A stretch of 64,000 nt of DNA from AC-32 sp963813435 (GTDB lineage Bacteria > Actinomycetota > Thermoleophilia > Gaiellales > Gaiellaceae): positions 186,001-250,000 of the forward strand of contig CAWEYY010000003.1 in NCBI GenBank assembly GCA_963813435.1, written 5' to 3'. Under the pieces are notes generated by a model. That model made no database searches and was not told the DNA's origin. It was given only the letters and a program-made list of their open reading frames with translations. A program made the position numbers and the translations under genes. Positions 40,621-47,628 of this stretch are shown here, piece after piece; within the stretch, counting starts at the first letter, position 1, and every line of letters begins with the position of its first letter.

Positions 40621-41432
40621 AGACGGCGATTCGGCTCGGCGAACTCCTCCGCCAGCCGCGTGCGCGTCTGGGGCCGCATCGGCTCGTACTGCCGCTCGAA
40701 GACGCGCGGATACGACTCCAGCGGCTGCGGCGCCGCGCCGAGGAACTCCAGCACCCGAGCGTGCGTCTCCTCGGGCTCGGCGAGCATCTCCTCGCTCGGC
40801 ACGATGAGCAACTGTTCCGACGGGAACACTGCGAGCCAGCGCTCGAGCTGCTCGGCGTAGCGCCCGCGGGCCGCGTACGTGTAGTTCCACCAGGCGTGGC
40901 TGAAGTACGTCGGGTCGGCGAGCATCCGCGCCTCCTCGCCGCGCAAGCGCTCGTCCTCTGCCTCGAGCGCATCCTCGAACGAGAGCTCCTCGCGGCCCAG
41001 CGCAACCTCGTGCTGGTAGTGCGAGAACGCGCGGTCGACCGGGTCCCGCACGAGGGCGATCAGCTTCACGTCCGGGACGAGCGCAGCCACGCGCTCCGGC
41101 CCGAGTGGATGGAACATGTAGCTCGGGCTCGCCTCGCCGACGAGGCCGCGCGCCCTGAGCGTGTTGGGGAAGTTCCCGCGGTACCAGGCCTCTCCCCGCG
41201 CGTAGTGGCGGTCGAAGTAGCTGACCTCCTTCCACGACGGGCCGGTGATCCCAGGGTGCTCGCGGAGGTAGGCGTAGAGCGCGGTCGTGCCCGCCTTCTG
41301 CGCGCCGATGATGAGGAAGTCCGGCAGCGGCCGGATCGCGGCCGTGGCCTTGCCGTACGTCCAGACCGCATTGCGCAGCACCGCGCGCACGGGCTCGGGG
41401 ATCGTCGGGATCTTCTCCGCCGGCAGCCGCAT
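40584..41432 (-). CDS. Sulfotransferase (PAPS-dependent)
   Basis: About 282 residues. 5'-phosphosulfate loop FLIIGAQKAGTTALYAYLREHP in parts (about 39-58), KEVSYFDRHY, and 3'-phosphate motif LIALVRDPVDRAFSHYQHEV in parts (about 125-144) mark a carbohydrate/heparan-type sulfotransferase using PAPS. Cytosolic. ATG 41432 is preferred; a TTG at 41495 would add 21 residues spanning a perfect palindrome (41436-41453). Followed downstream by the convergent MFS gene and preceded by a second sulfotransferase on the same strand. Confidence 0.88.
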   Translation of the reverse strand: MRLPAEKIPTIPEPVRAVLRNAVWTYGKATAAIRPLPDFLIIGAQKAGTTALYAYLREHPGITGPSWKEVSYFDRHYARGEAWYRGNFPNTLRARGLVGEASPSYMFHPLGPERVAALVPDVKLIALVRDPVDRAFSHYQHEVALGREELSFEDALEAEDERLRGEEARMLADPTYFSHAWWNYTYAARGRYAEQLERWLAVFPSEQLLIVPSEEMLAEPEETHARVLEFLGAAPQPLESYPRVFERQYEPMRPQTRTRLAEEFAEPNRRLYALLGRELDWA

Positions 41433-41435
41433 CAA

Positions 41436-41453
41436 GGCACCGCTTGCGGTGCC
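41436..41453. repeat. Perfect 8-bp inverted repeat before the sulfotransferase start
   Basis: GGCACCGC TT GCGGTGCC. It lies 4-21 bases upstream of ATG 41432. It could be an operator, an RNA hairpin masking the ribosome site, or coding sequence if the longer TTG start is used. Confidence 0.4.
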
Positions 41454-41531
41454 GACCTCAGGACGCAGGGGCTGTGATCCTGCGTCCGTCTGCAATGACC
41501 GGTCGACCCGATCGACTTCACCATTTGCGAT

Positions 41532-42368
41532 CTAGGAATAGTGGAGCACTTTCATCAGCTCGCCTGCCTCGGCCTCGACGTCGGCGACCTGCTCCGGCGT
41601 GAGGTTTCGCTCCCAGCGGCCGACCGACTCGGCGTGCATGTCTGCGAGCGCGCCCGCGAGCAGGACCGGGTCGGCGCCGATGTGTGCCGCGAGCGGCACG
41701 GCGGCCGCGGCGGAGTCGCGCGCGAGGTCCTCGTACCTGATGTCGACCGTGTTCCCCGGCACGCGCCGGGCGGCCGTCATGTAGCTGCGCCACGCCCAGC
41801 CTGCGCGCCGCGCCTCGCTCGCGGCGTCGAACTCGGAGACGCTGCCCGGCTCGACCCAGAAGCGGGCGTGGCCGCCGTACGGCTCGCCGACGTCGTCGCG
41901 GCCGGAGCGATCGGTCTTGAGCCAGCCCTTCTGGAGCAGCGACGCGGCGACGTCGCGGGGATCGCGGATCATGTGCACGACCACGGCCTGCGGGTAGGCG
42001 CGGATGACGGCCGTGAGCACGAAGGCCGTCTCGGGCGACTGCTCGACCGCGCGCAGGTGGCGGATGAGCCCGTACCGCCTGATCGTCTCGAGCATCTCGC
42101 GGAGCTCGGCGGACGCCTCCTCCTCCGGCCGGCCGGCGAGCCCGGGGATCGCCGCCTTCCAGGGCGCGAGCTCGCCCAGGTCCGCGAACCCGGGAACGCG
42201 GCCGATCGACCGCGCCACGAAGCTCGTGCCCGAGCGCGGCGAGCCGAGCACGAACACCGGCCGCTCGGCCACGGCCTCGAGATCCTCGCCGCTGCGCCTG
42301 CGGGCGCGCGCCAGCACGCGCGCGACGGCGCCGCCGTAGAGACGCAGGTTTCCCGAGGGCGCTGCCAA
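41532..42368 (-). CDS. Sulfotransferase family protein
   Basis: 278 residues, distant from its neighbour but with the same cofactor motifs: PVFVLGSPRSGTSFVARSIG (5'-PSB loop, about 37-56) and VVVHMIRDPRDVAASLLQKG (3'-PB, about 127-146). Conserved IRYEDLARD follows near residue 205. It begins at TTG 42368, 10 bases after the GATase stop, so it is co-transcribed with the upstream glutamine amidotransferase gene. Likely to sulfate a surface glycan or lipid, in line with the glycosyltransferase genes on the other side of the amidotransferase. Confidence 0.8.
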   Translation of the reverse strand: MAAPSGNLRLYGGAVARVLARARRRSGEDLEAVAERPVFVLGSPRSGTSFVARSIGRVPGFADLGELAPWKAAIPGLAGRPEEEASAELREMLETIRRYGLIRHLRAVEQSPETAFVLTAVIRAYPQAVVVHMIRDPRDVAASLLQKGWLKTDRSGRDDVGEPYGGHARFWVEPGSVSEFDAASEARRAGWAWRSYMTAARRVPGNTVDIRYEDLARDSAAAAVPLAAHIGADPVLLAGALADMHAESVGRWERNLTPEQVADVEAEAGELMKVLHYS

Positions 42369-42380
42369 CGGCGCCGAAGC

Positions 42381-43085
42381 CTAGCGGCGTCGGTAGTCGC
42401 CGGCAGCCTCGACCAGCGCCTCGAACAGCCGCTGGTCTTCGCCTTCCTCGGGATGCCACAGCACGCCGAGCGCGAACGGCCTGGTCGGATCCTCCACGGC
42501 CTCGAGCGTCCCGTCTTCGGCCCAGCCCGCCTCGCGGAGGCCCTCGCCGAGCCTCCCGAACCCCTGGTGGTGGTGCGACTTCACCGGCGCGTGCTCTCCG
42601 AGGAGCCCGGCGAGCCGTGTCCCCGGGGCCAGCGAGACGTCGTGGTCGGAGAACTCTCCGGGTGAATTCTTGTGCTTCTCGTCGCCGACGACCTCGGGCA
42701 GATGCTGGAGGAGATCGCCTCCGAGAGCGACGTTCATGATCTGGCTCCCGCGGCAGACCGCGAGCACCGGGAGGTCGCGCTCGAGCGCAGCGCCGAGCAA
42801 CGCCACCTCGCAACGGTCGCGCTCGGGCGTGTTCGCCGAGGTCTCGGGGTGCGGCTCCTGGCCGTACAGCTCCGGATCGAGGTCGGGGCCTCCGGAGAAG
42901 ATCAACCCGTGGACGGCACCGAGGGTCTCCTCCACGCCGTCCGCGCTGGGCGGCACGAGCAGCGGGCAGCCGCCTGCGCGCCTGACAGCGCTCACGTACA
43001 CGGACGGCACGAGTGCCGACTCGACGTGCCAGTCGCCGAACCGCGCGTCGGTGACGTAGGTCGTGACCCCGATGACGGGCTTCAT
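42381..43085 (-). CDS. Class I glutamine amidotransferase, gamma-glutamyl-GABA hydrolase (PuuD)-like
   Basis: 234 residues of the peptidase C26 type: MKPVIGVTTYV, GLIFSGGPDLDPELYG (GGPDxxP), nucleophile AVCRGSQIMNVALGG (Cys about 110), SHHHQGF and catalytic pair LWHPEEGEDQ. PuuD hydrolyses gamma-glutamyl-GABA in putrescine catabolism; related enzymes act on other gamma-glutamyl amides. No put/puu genes are adjacent. Divergent from the Gfo/Idh gene with about 60 bases between starts. Confidence 0.87.
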   Translation of the reverse strand: MKPVIGVTTYVTDARFGDWHVESALVPSVYVSAVRRAGGCPLLVPPSADGVEETLGAVHGLIFSGGPDLDPELYGQEPHPETSANTPERDRCEVALLGAALERDLPVLAVCRGSQIMNVALGGDLLQHLPEVVGDEKHKNSPGEFSDHDVSLAPGTRLAGLLGEHAPVKSHHHQGFGRLGEGLREAGWAEDGTLEAVEDPTRPFALGVLWHPEEGEDQRLFEALVEAAGDYRRR

Positions 43086-43146
43086 CCCTCGTAGTTAACC
43101 GCTTTTGCCGCAGCTGACGACGGGCCTCGCCTGCGATCATCCGCGC

Positions 43147-44049
43147 GTGACCACGGCGAAGCGGATCGGGCTGGTGGGCTGCGGGCGATGGGGCTCGCTG
43201 ATCCTGCGCGACCTTCGCGCGCTCGGCTGCGAGGTCGTCGTCGTCGCGCGAAGCGACGCGAGCCGGGCAGCCGCCTCGGAAGGCGGCGCGGCGGCGATCG
43301 TCGGCGAGACGGCCGAGCTGCCCGAGGTCGAGGGGATCGTGGTCGCAACGCCGGTCGCGACCCACGCGCCTGTCCTCGAGGAGGCACTCGCTCGCGGCCT
43401 CCCCGTCTTCGTCGAGAAGCCCCTGACGGACGACGCGGAGGTGGCGGACCGGCTCGCGGCAGCCGGCGACGGGCGCCTCTTCGTGATGGACAAGTGGCGC
43501 TACCACCCGGGCGTCGAGGAGCTCGGCACGATCGCGCGGTCGGGCGAGCTCGGCCGCGTGGTCGGGCTGCGCACGACGAGGATCGGCCGGGAGAGGCCAC
43601 GCGACGTCGACGGGATCTGGGTACTTGCGCCGCACGACCTCTCGATCGCGATCGAGATCCTCGGCGAGCTGCCGACGCCCCGGAGCGCGGCGGCCGACTC
43701 GGTCAACGGACGGGCCTTCGGGCTCTTCGCTCTGCTCGGCGAGAGCCCGTGGCTCGTGCTCGAGGTCTCCGCCCGGGCGGACGAGCGGCGACGAGAGGTC
43801 GTCCTGGCCTGCGAGAAGGGCCTCGCCGTCCTGCCGGAGAGCTACGCCGACGCGGTTCGGATCGTCCGGGCCGACGGCTCCGACTTCGAGCTGCGCCCGG
43901 TGTCGGCCGAGCTGCCGCTCCTGCGCGAGCTGCGCGCGTTCCTCGATCACGTGGACGGCGGCCCGCCGCCACGCAGCAGTGCCGCCGAGGGAGCCACGAT
44001 CGTGCGGACGATCTCCGAGCTGCGCCTGCTCGCGGGGTTGCCGTCGTGA
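43147..44049 (+). CDS. Gfo/Idh/MocA-family NAD(P)-dependent dehydrogenase
   Basis: 300 residues. Rossmann fold IGLVGCGRWGSLILRDL (GxGxxG, about 8-24), VVVATPVATHAPVLEEAL (ATP..TH) and the EKP motif VFVEKPLTDDA (about 88-98) are diagnostic. The C-terminal part is the alpha/beta substrate domain (FVMDKWRYHPGVEEL, WVLAPHDLSIAIEIL). It probably oxidises a sugar nucleotide or inositol-like substrate. GTG 43147 is chosen over an earlier in-frame start because the fold begins immediately. Its stop overlaps the GT2 start (GTGA). Confidence 0.88.
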   Translation: MTTAKRIGLVGCGRWGSLILRDLRALGCEVVVVARSDASRAAASEGGAAAIVGETAELPEVEGIVVATPVATHAPVLEEALARGLPVFVEKPLTDDAEVADRLAAAGDGRLFVMDKWRYHPGVEELGTIARSGELGRVVGLRTTRIGRERPRDVDGIWVLAPHDLSIAIEILGELPTPRSAAADSVNGRAFGLFALLGESPWLVLEVSARADERRREVVLACEKGLAVLPESYADAVRIVRADGSDFELRPVSAELPLLRELRAFLDHVDGGPPPRSSAAEGATIVRTISELRLLAGLPS

Positions 44050-45083
44050 CGCTCGCCGCAACCGTCCTCATCCCGACACACGATCACGGCCCGACGCTTA
44101 CGGGCTCGATCGGGAGCGCGCTGGCGCAGACGGTCGAGGAGCTCGAGGTGTTCGTCGTCGGCGACGGCACGCCCGACGTCACCCGCGAGCTGATGGCCGA
44201 GCTCACCGCCGCCGACCCCCGCGTCCGCTGGTTCGACAACCCGAAGGGCCCACGCCACGGCGAGCTGCATCGCCACGCGGCGCTCCAGGAGGCCAGCGGC
44301 GAGATCGTCTGCTATCTCTGCGACGACGACCTCTGGCTCCCGGACCACGTCGAGCGGATGCGGGCGCTCCTCGACGGGTACGACTTCGCCTACACGTGCC
44401 CGTTCTGGATCGACCCCGAGGGCGAGATCCACTGCTACAGGATCGACCTGCGCCTGCCGTACTTCCGCGAGCTCTTCCTCGGCGGCGAGAACCGGATCCC
44501 GCTCTCGTGCGGGGCGCACACCCTCGACCTCTACCGGCGGCTGCCGGCCGGCTGGCGCACGACGCCTGACGGCACGTTCACCGACCTCTACATGTGGCAG
44601 CAGATCCTCTCGGTCTCCGGCTGTCGCGTCGTGGGCGACTCCGCACCGACCGTGCTCCACTTCCCGAGCCCGGAGCGGATCGGTTGGAGCTTGCAGGAGC
44701 GGCTCGACGAGCTCGACCGCTGGGCCGCGCGACTCGAGGAGCCGGGGTTCCGGGCCGAGCTGACCGAGCGCGTGCTCGCCGCCACGAGCGTCGATGCCGC
44801 CGCCCTCGAAGTCGAGACCGCACGGGCGCAGGCCGAGGCGTCCGACCTCGCCGCCCGGCTAGCCGAGACGGAGGGCGAGTACCACGGCCTGGCGGCCTGG
44901 GCGACCGGGCTCGAGGACGACCTTCGTCAGCTCTCTGCGTCGGTCACCTGGCGTGTGCGGGCCCGGCTGCTCGCGATCCCGGGTCTGCGGAGGCCGGTCA
45001 CAGGGGCTGCGAGGGCTCTAGCCGGTCGAGCAGCGCCTGGAGCGGCGGGCTCTGAGCGTCCCGGTCCGACACCCGAGCCCTAG
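44046..45083 (+). CDS. GT2-family glycosyltransferase with C-terminal coiled coil
   Basis: 345 residues. The GT-A fold begins ATVLIPTHDHGPTLTGSIGSALAQT in parts, with VFVVGDGTPDVT and the metal-binding CDDDLWLPDHVERM (DDD near residue 99). The last ~90 residues form a helical, Ala/Glu-rich region (VETARAQAEASDLAARLAETE in part) as in glycan chain-length or methyltransferase-linked GTs, then an Arg/Pro tail. GTG overlaps the previous stop. Its 3' end overlaps the convergent RmlC-like gene by 86 bases. Confidence 0.85.
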   Translation: MTLAATVLIPTHDHGPTLTGSIGSALAQTVEELEVFVVGDGTPDVTRELMAELTAADPRVRWFDNPKGPRHGELHRHAALQEASGEIVCYLCDDDLWLPDHVERMRALLDGYDFAYTCPFWIDPEGEIHCYRIDLRLPYFRELFLGGENRIPLSCGAHTLDLYRRLPAGWRTTPDGTFTDLYMWQQILSVSGCRVVGDSAPTVLHFPSPERIGWSLQERLDELDRWAARLEEPGFRAELTERVLAATSVDAAALEVETARAQAEASDLAARLAETEGEYHGLAAWATGLEDDLRQLSASVTWRVRARLLAIPGLRRPVTGAARALAGRAAPGAAGSERPGPTPEP

Positions 45084-45537
45084 CACAGGGCCACGGGATC
45101 TCCAGCTCCAGATCGGCCCAGTGACAGCCGAGCTCGTCCGCGGGATCCCAGTACTCGCTGACCGCGTACACGTGCAAGGAGGGCACCGGGAAGTAGAAGC
45201 CGTGAGCGACCCCGTGTGGGATCGCGAGGGCGGCCGGGTGCTCGCCGTCGAGCTCCACGATCGTGGCCAGGCCCTCCGTGGGTGAGCCCCGGCGCAGGTC
45301 GCGCAGGCCGACAGCGGCGCTTCCGTAGGGCACCGTCAGGTAGTCGTCGTGGCGGATGTGGACGTGAACGCCGCGGAGAACGCCCGCCTCGGACCGCACC
45401 GCGTTCCACTGCACGGGTACGACGCCCATCTCCCACTCCAGGCGGTACAGCTCGACGAACGTGCCGCGGTCGTCCTCGTGCGCATCGAGCGGCACCAGCG
45501 ATGTCCCGACGGGCAGCGTCGTTGCGGGAGCGCTCAC
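44998..45537 (-). CDS. dTDP-4-dehydrorhamnose 3,5-epimerase-like cupin
   Basis: 179 residues of the RmlC jelly roll: VPLDAHEDDRGTFVELYR, VQWNAVRSEAGVLRGVHVHI (the His of RGVHxH is the catalytic base position), GSAAVGLRDLRRGSPT, LAIPHGVAHGFYF (IPxGxAHGF) and AVSEYWDPADELGCHW. In RmlC the second motif reads RGLHYQ; the HVHIRHDDYLTV here may change specificity. Likely a sugar-nucleotide epimerase for surface polysaccharide. The last 29 codons overlap the convergent glycosyltransferase gene. Confidence 0.82.
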   Translation of the reverse strand: MSAPATTLPVGTSLVPLDAHEDDRGTFVELYRLEWEMGVVPVQWNAVRSEAGVLRGVHVHIRHDDYLTVPYGSAAVGLRDLRRGSPTEGLATIVELDGEHPAALAIPHGVAHGFYFPVPSLHVYAVSEYWDPADELGCHWADLELEIPWPCARARVSDRDAQSPPLQALLDRLEPSQPL

Positions 45538-45558
45538 GGAGTCGTATTGAATCGTGTC

Positions 45559-45921
45559 TCAGCCGAGCGCGCGGACCGCATCCTCGAGCTCGGCGTGCAC
45601 GGATTCGGCCACGTACACCGTCCACGGATGCGGAGTCCTGCCGGCCGTGTACACGACGACCCGCTTGCCGAGGCCGTGGGCGTACCAGGCCTCCATCGAC
45701 GTGCCCTCGTCGGGCTCGCTGAAATCGGCGAGGACAGCGACACAGGAATGGATGTCGACGAGGTCGCCTTCGACGATGTCCTGCTCGTTCCCCTCGGTGC
45801 GGCCGCGGAAGTCGCGCCGCATCGGATCGACGGGCTCGTGGCCGGCCCCTCGCACCAGCTCTTCGGCCCGGCGGCGGTAGTCGTCGGCGAAGGGAGGCCC
45901 TGCGAGGTAGACGCGCGGCAC
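45559..45921 (-). CDS. Nucleoside 2-deoxyribosyltransferase-like protein
   Basis: 120 residues. VYLAGPPFADDYRRRAEELVRGAGHEPVDPMRRDF in parts, GDLVDIHSCVAVLADFSEPDEGTSMEAWYAHGLGKRVVVY in parts. The GTSMEAWYA motif supplies the nucleophilic Glu of the family, and DL..I..CD-like sequences line the base pocket. It would exchange bases between deoxynucleosides or hydrolyse modified nucleosides. GTG 45921 is set by TACTGT (complement of 45928-45933), 6 bases upstream. It shares that -10 region with divergent queF. Confidence 0.82.
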   Translation of the reverse strand: MPRVYLAGPPFADDYRRRAEELVRGAGHEPVDPMRRDFRGRTEGNEQDIVEGDLVDIHSCVAVLADFSEPDEGTSMEAWYAHGLGKRVVVYTAGRTPHPWTVYVAESVHAELEDAVRALG

Positions 45922-45926
45922 GCGCG

Positions 45927-45933
45927 TACAGTA
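45927..45933. promoter_or_regulatory. Symmetric -10 element serving both queF and the divergent gene
   Basis: TACAGTA reads TACAGT on the plus strand (7 bases before queF ATG 45940) and TACTGT on the minus strand (6 bases before GTG 45921). It is the centre of a GCGCGTAC A GTACGCGC palindrome (45925-45935 core). Both transcripts would be leaderless and mutually exclusive at any instant. Confidence 0.7.
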
Positions 45934-45939
45934 CGCGCC

Positions 45940-46317
45940 ATGGAACCGCCCTCGACCGAGTTCGTCGCGCTCGGCCACGCCGGCTCCGACCACTACGCAG
46001 GGCTCGAGACGTTCCCCAACCCAGGCGTCTCGCAGGTCGAGATGCAGAGCGACGAGCTCGCCGCGATCTGCCCAGTCACGGGCCAGCCGGACCTCTACGT
46101 CGCCACGATCGAGTTCTGGCCCGAGGCGCTGTGCCTCGAATCGAAGTCGCTCAAGCTCTACCTCGCGTCGTTCCGCAACGAGGGCGCCTTCTGCGAGGCG
46201 CTCACGGTGAAGATTCGCGACGACGTCGCGGCGGCGCTCGAGCTTCCCGCCGACAAGGTGCACGTCACGCTCGAGCAGAAGGCGCGCGGCGGGATCACGA
46301 TCACGGCCACCTCGTAG
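45940..46317 (+). CDS. queF: NADPH-dependent 7-cyano-7-deazaguanine (preQ0) reductase
   Basis: 125-residue type I QueF, making preQ1 for queuosine tRNA modification. The catalytic Cys lies in ELAAICPVTGQPD (about residue 45), the QueF motif is ESKSLKLYLASFRNEGAFCEAL in parts (about 68-89), and a terminal tunnelling-fold strand pair follows (KVHVTLEQKARGGITITAT). The family length and both motifs fit. No other queuosine genes are in the window. Leaderless expression from the symmetric promoter is predicted. Confidence 0.93.
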   Translation: MEPPSTEFVALGHAGSDHYAGLETFPNPGVSQVEMQSDELAAICPVTGQPDLYVATIEFWPEALCLESKSLKLYLASFRNEGAFCEALTVKIRDDVAAALELPADKVHVTLEQKARGGITITATS

Positions 46318-46318
46318 C

Positions 46319-47167
46319 GTGCGGGTCGAACGGCACGACGACGCCGGCTCGTTCCTCGCGCGCGCGGGTGACTTCCTGCTCGAGCGCGAGGCGGAGCACA
46401 ACCTGATGATCGGCCTCGCGAGCCGTCTGCAGACCAACCCGCGGCTGTACGGCGAGGACGCGTACATGGCCGCCCTGCTCGAGGGCGACGAGGTCGTGGC
46501 GGCCTCGCTCCGCACACCGCCTCACAACCTGATCCTCTCGGAAATGTCCGGCGACCTCGACCTCGAGCCGCTGGCCGAGGACGTCGCGTCCGTCTTCGGG
46601 AGCCTGCCCGGAGCACTCGGCCCGTCCGCGGCCGTCGAGCGGTTCGTCGGCGTCTGGCAGGCGCGCACCGGGGTCGGCGCGCGGATCGGGCTCAGGCAGC
46701 GCAGCTACCAAGCCGAGGAAGCCGTTCTGCCCGAGGGCGTTCCCGGCGAGCTGCGGCCGTACCGCGACGACGACCGCGAGCTCGTCCTCGACTGGATGGA
46801 TGCGTTCGTCGCCGAGGCGCTTCCGGGCGGAACGCCCGAGGACTCGGCGGGCTGGCTCGACCGGCGGCTCGACGAGCCGGCCGGCGGGGTCACGCTCTGG
46901 GAGGACGGCGGCGAGGCGGTGTCGCTGGGCAGCTTCGGCGGCCCGACGCCGAACGGCATCCGCATCGGGCCGATCTACACGCCGCCCGAGCTCCGGCGGC
47001 GCGGGTACGCGAGCACGCTCACGGCCGAGATCACGCGCATGCAGCTCGACGGCGGGCGGCGGTTCTGCTTCCTGTTCACCGACCTGGCGAACCCGACCTC
47101 GAACTCGATCTACCAGCGCATCGGCTACCGGCCCGTCACTGACGTCGACCAGTGGACGTTCGCGTAG
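46319..47167 (+). CDS. GNAT-family N-acetyltransferase
   Basis: 282 residues. The C-terminal half carries the acetyl-CoA motif IRIGPIYTPPELRRRGYASTLTAEITRM in parts (R/Q-x-x-G-x-A loop RRRGYAS, about 223-229), followed by FLFTDLANPTSNSIYQRIGYRPV in parts, typical of the FR47-like group. The N-terminal half is a diverged GNAT-like or partner domain (EREAEHNLMIGLASRL). GTG 46319 starts one base after the queF stop, so the two are co-transcribed. Substrate unknown. Confidence 0.85.
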   Translation: MRVERHDDAGSFLARAGDFLLEREAEHNLMIGLASRLQTNPRLYGEDAYMAALLEGDEVVAASLRTPPHNLILSEMSGDLDLEPLAEDVASVFGSLPGALGPSAAVERFVGVWQARTGVGARIGLRQRSYQAEEAVLPEGVPGELRPYRDDDRELVLDWMDAFVAEALPGGTPEDSAGWLDRRLDEPAGGVTLWEDGGEAVSLGSFGGPTPNGIRIGPIYTPPELRRRGYASTLTAEITRMQLDGGRRFCFLFTDLANPTSNSIYQRIGYRPVTDVDQWTFA

Positions 47168-47628
47168 GCGAGCTCCAGCCCGGGCTCTGGACCTGGACAG
47201 CGCCGCACCCGGAGTGGCGTGAGCAGCCGGTCGTTCGCTCCTACGCGGTCGAGCGTGACGACGCGGTCGTCCTGATCGATCCGATGTCGCCGCCGGAGGA
47301 GCTCGTGGCCGGCCGGGAGGTGCAGATTGCGCTCACGTGTCCGTGGCACGGGCGTAGCGCGGCGGGGCTCGGAGCCCCCGACGCGGAGGTCGAGTCGCGG
47401 CCGGGCTTCTACCCCGACGAGCGGGTCGTGTGGCTTCCGGAGCATCGGGCGCTCGTGTTCGGCGACTCGTTTCCGGGCGGGCCTGTGCCCGACGAGTGGC
47501 TCGGAGACCAGACGCGCGAGGCCTACCGCGCCTGGCTCGCGACGCTTCTCGAGCTGCCGGTCGAGCTCGCGTTGCCGACCCACGGCGACCCCGGCGGCCG
47601 CGAGCTGCTCGAGCAGGCGCTCGCCTAG
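47152..47628 (+). CDS. Metallo-beta-lactamase-like fold protein, reduced metal motif
   Basis: 158 residues. The opening ELQPGLWTWTAPHPEW, ...DAVVLIDPMSPPEEL and terminal ELALPTHGDPGG correspond to MBL-fold strands and the THGD metal motif. The normal HxHxDH signature is replaced by LTCPWHGRSAAG, so metal binding is incomplete or altered. It overlaps the end of the GNAT gene by 16 bases (GTG 47152) and is therefore coupled to it. Its stop shares CTAG with the next, convergent gene. A non-hydrolytic or substrate-binding role is possible. Confidence 0.65.
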   Translation: MDVRVGELQPGLWTWTAPHPEWREQPVVRSYAVERDDAVVLIDPMSPPEELVAGREVQIALTCPWHGRSAAGLGAPDAEVESRPGFYPDERVVWLPEHRALVFGDSFPGGPVPDEWLGDQTREAYRAWLATLLELPVELALPTHGDPGGRELLEQALA

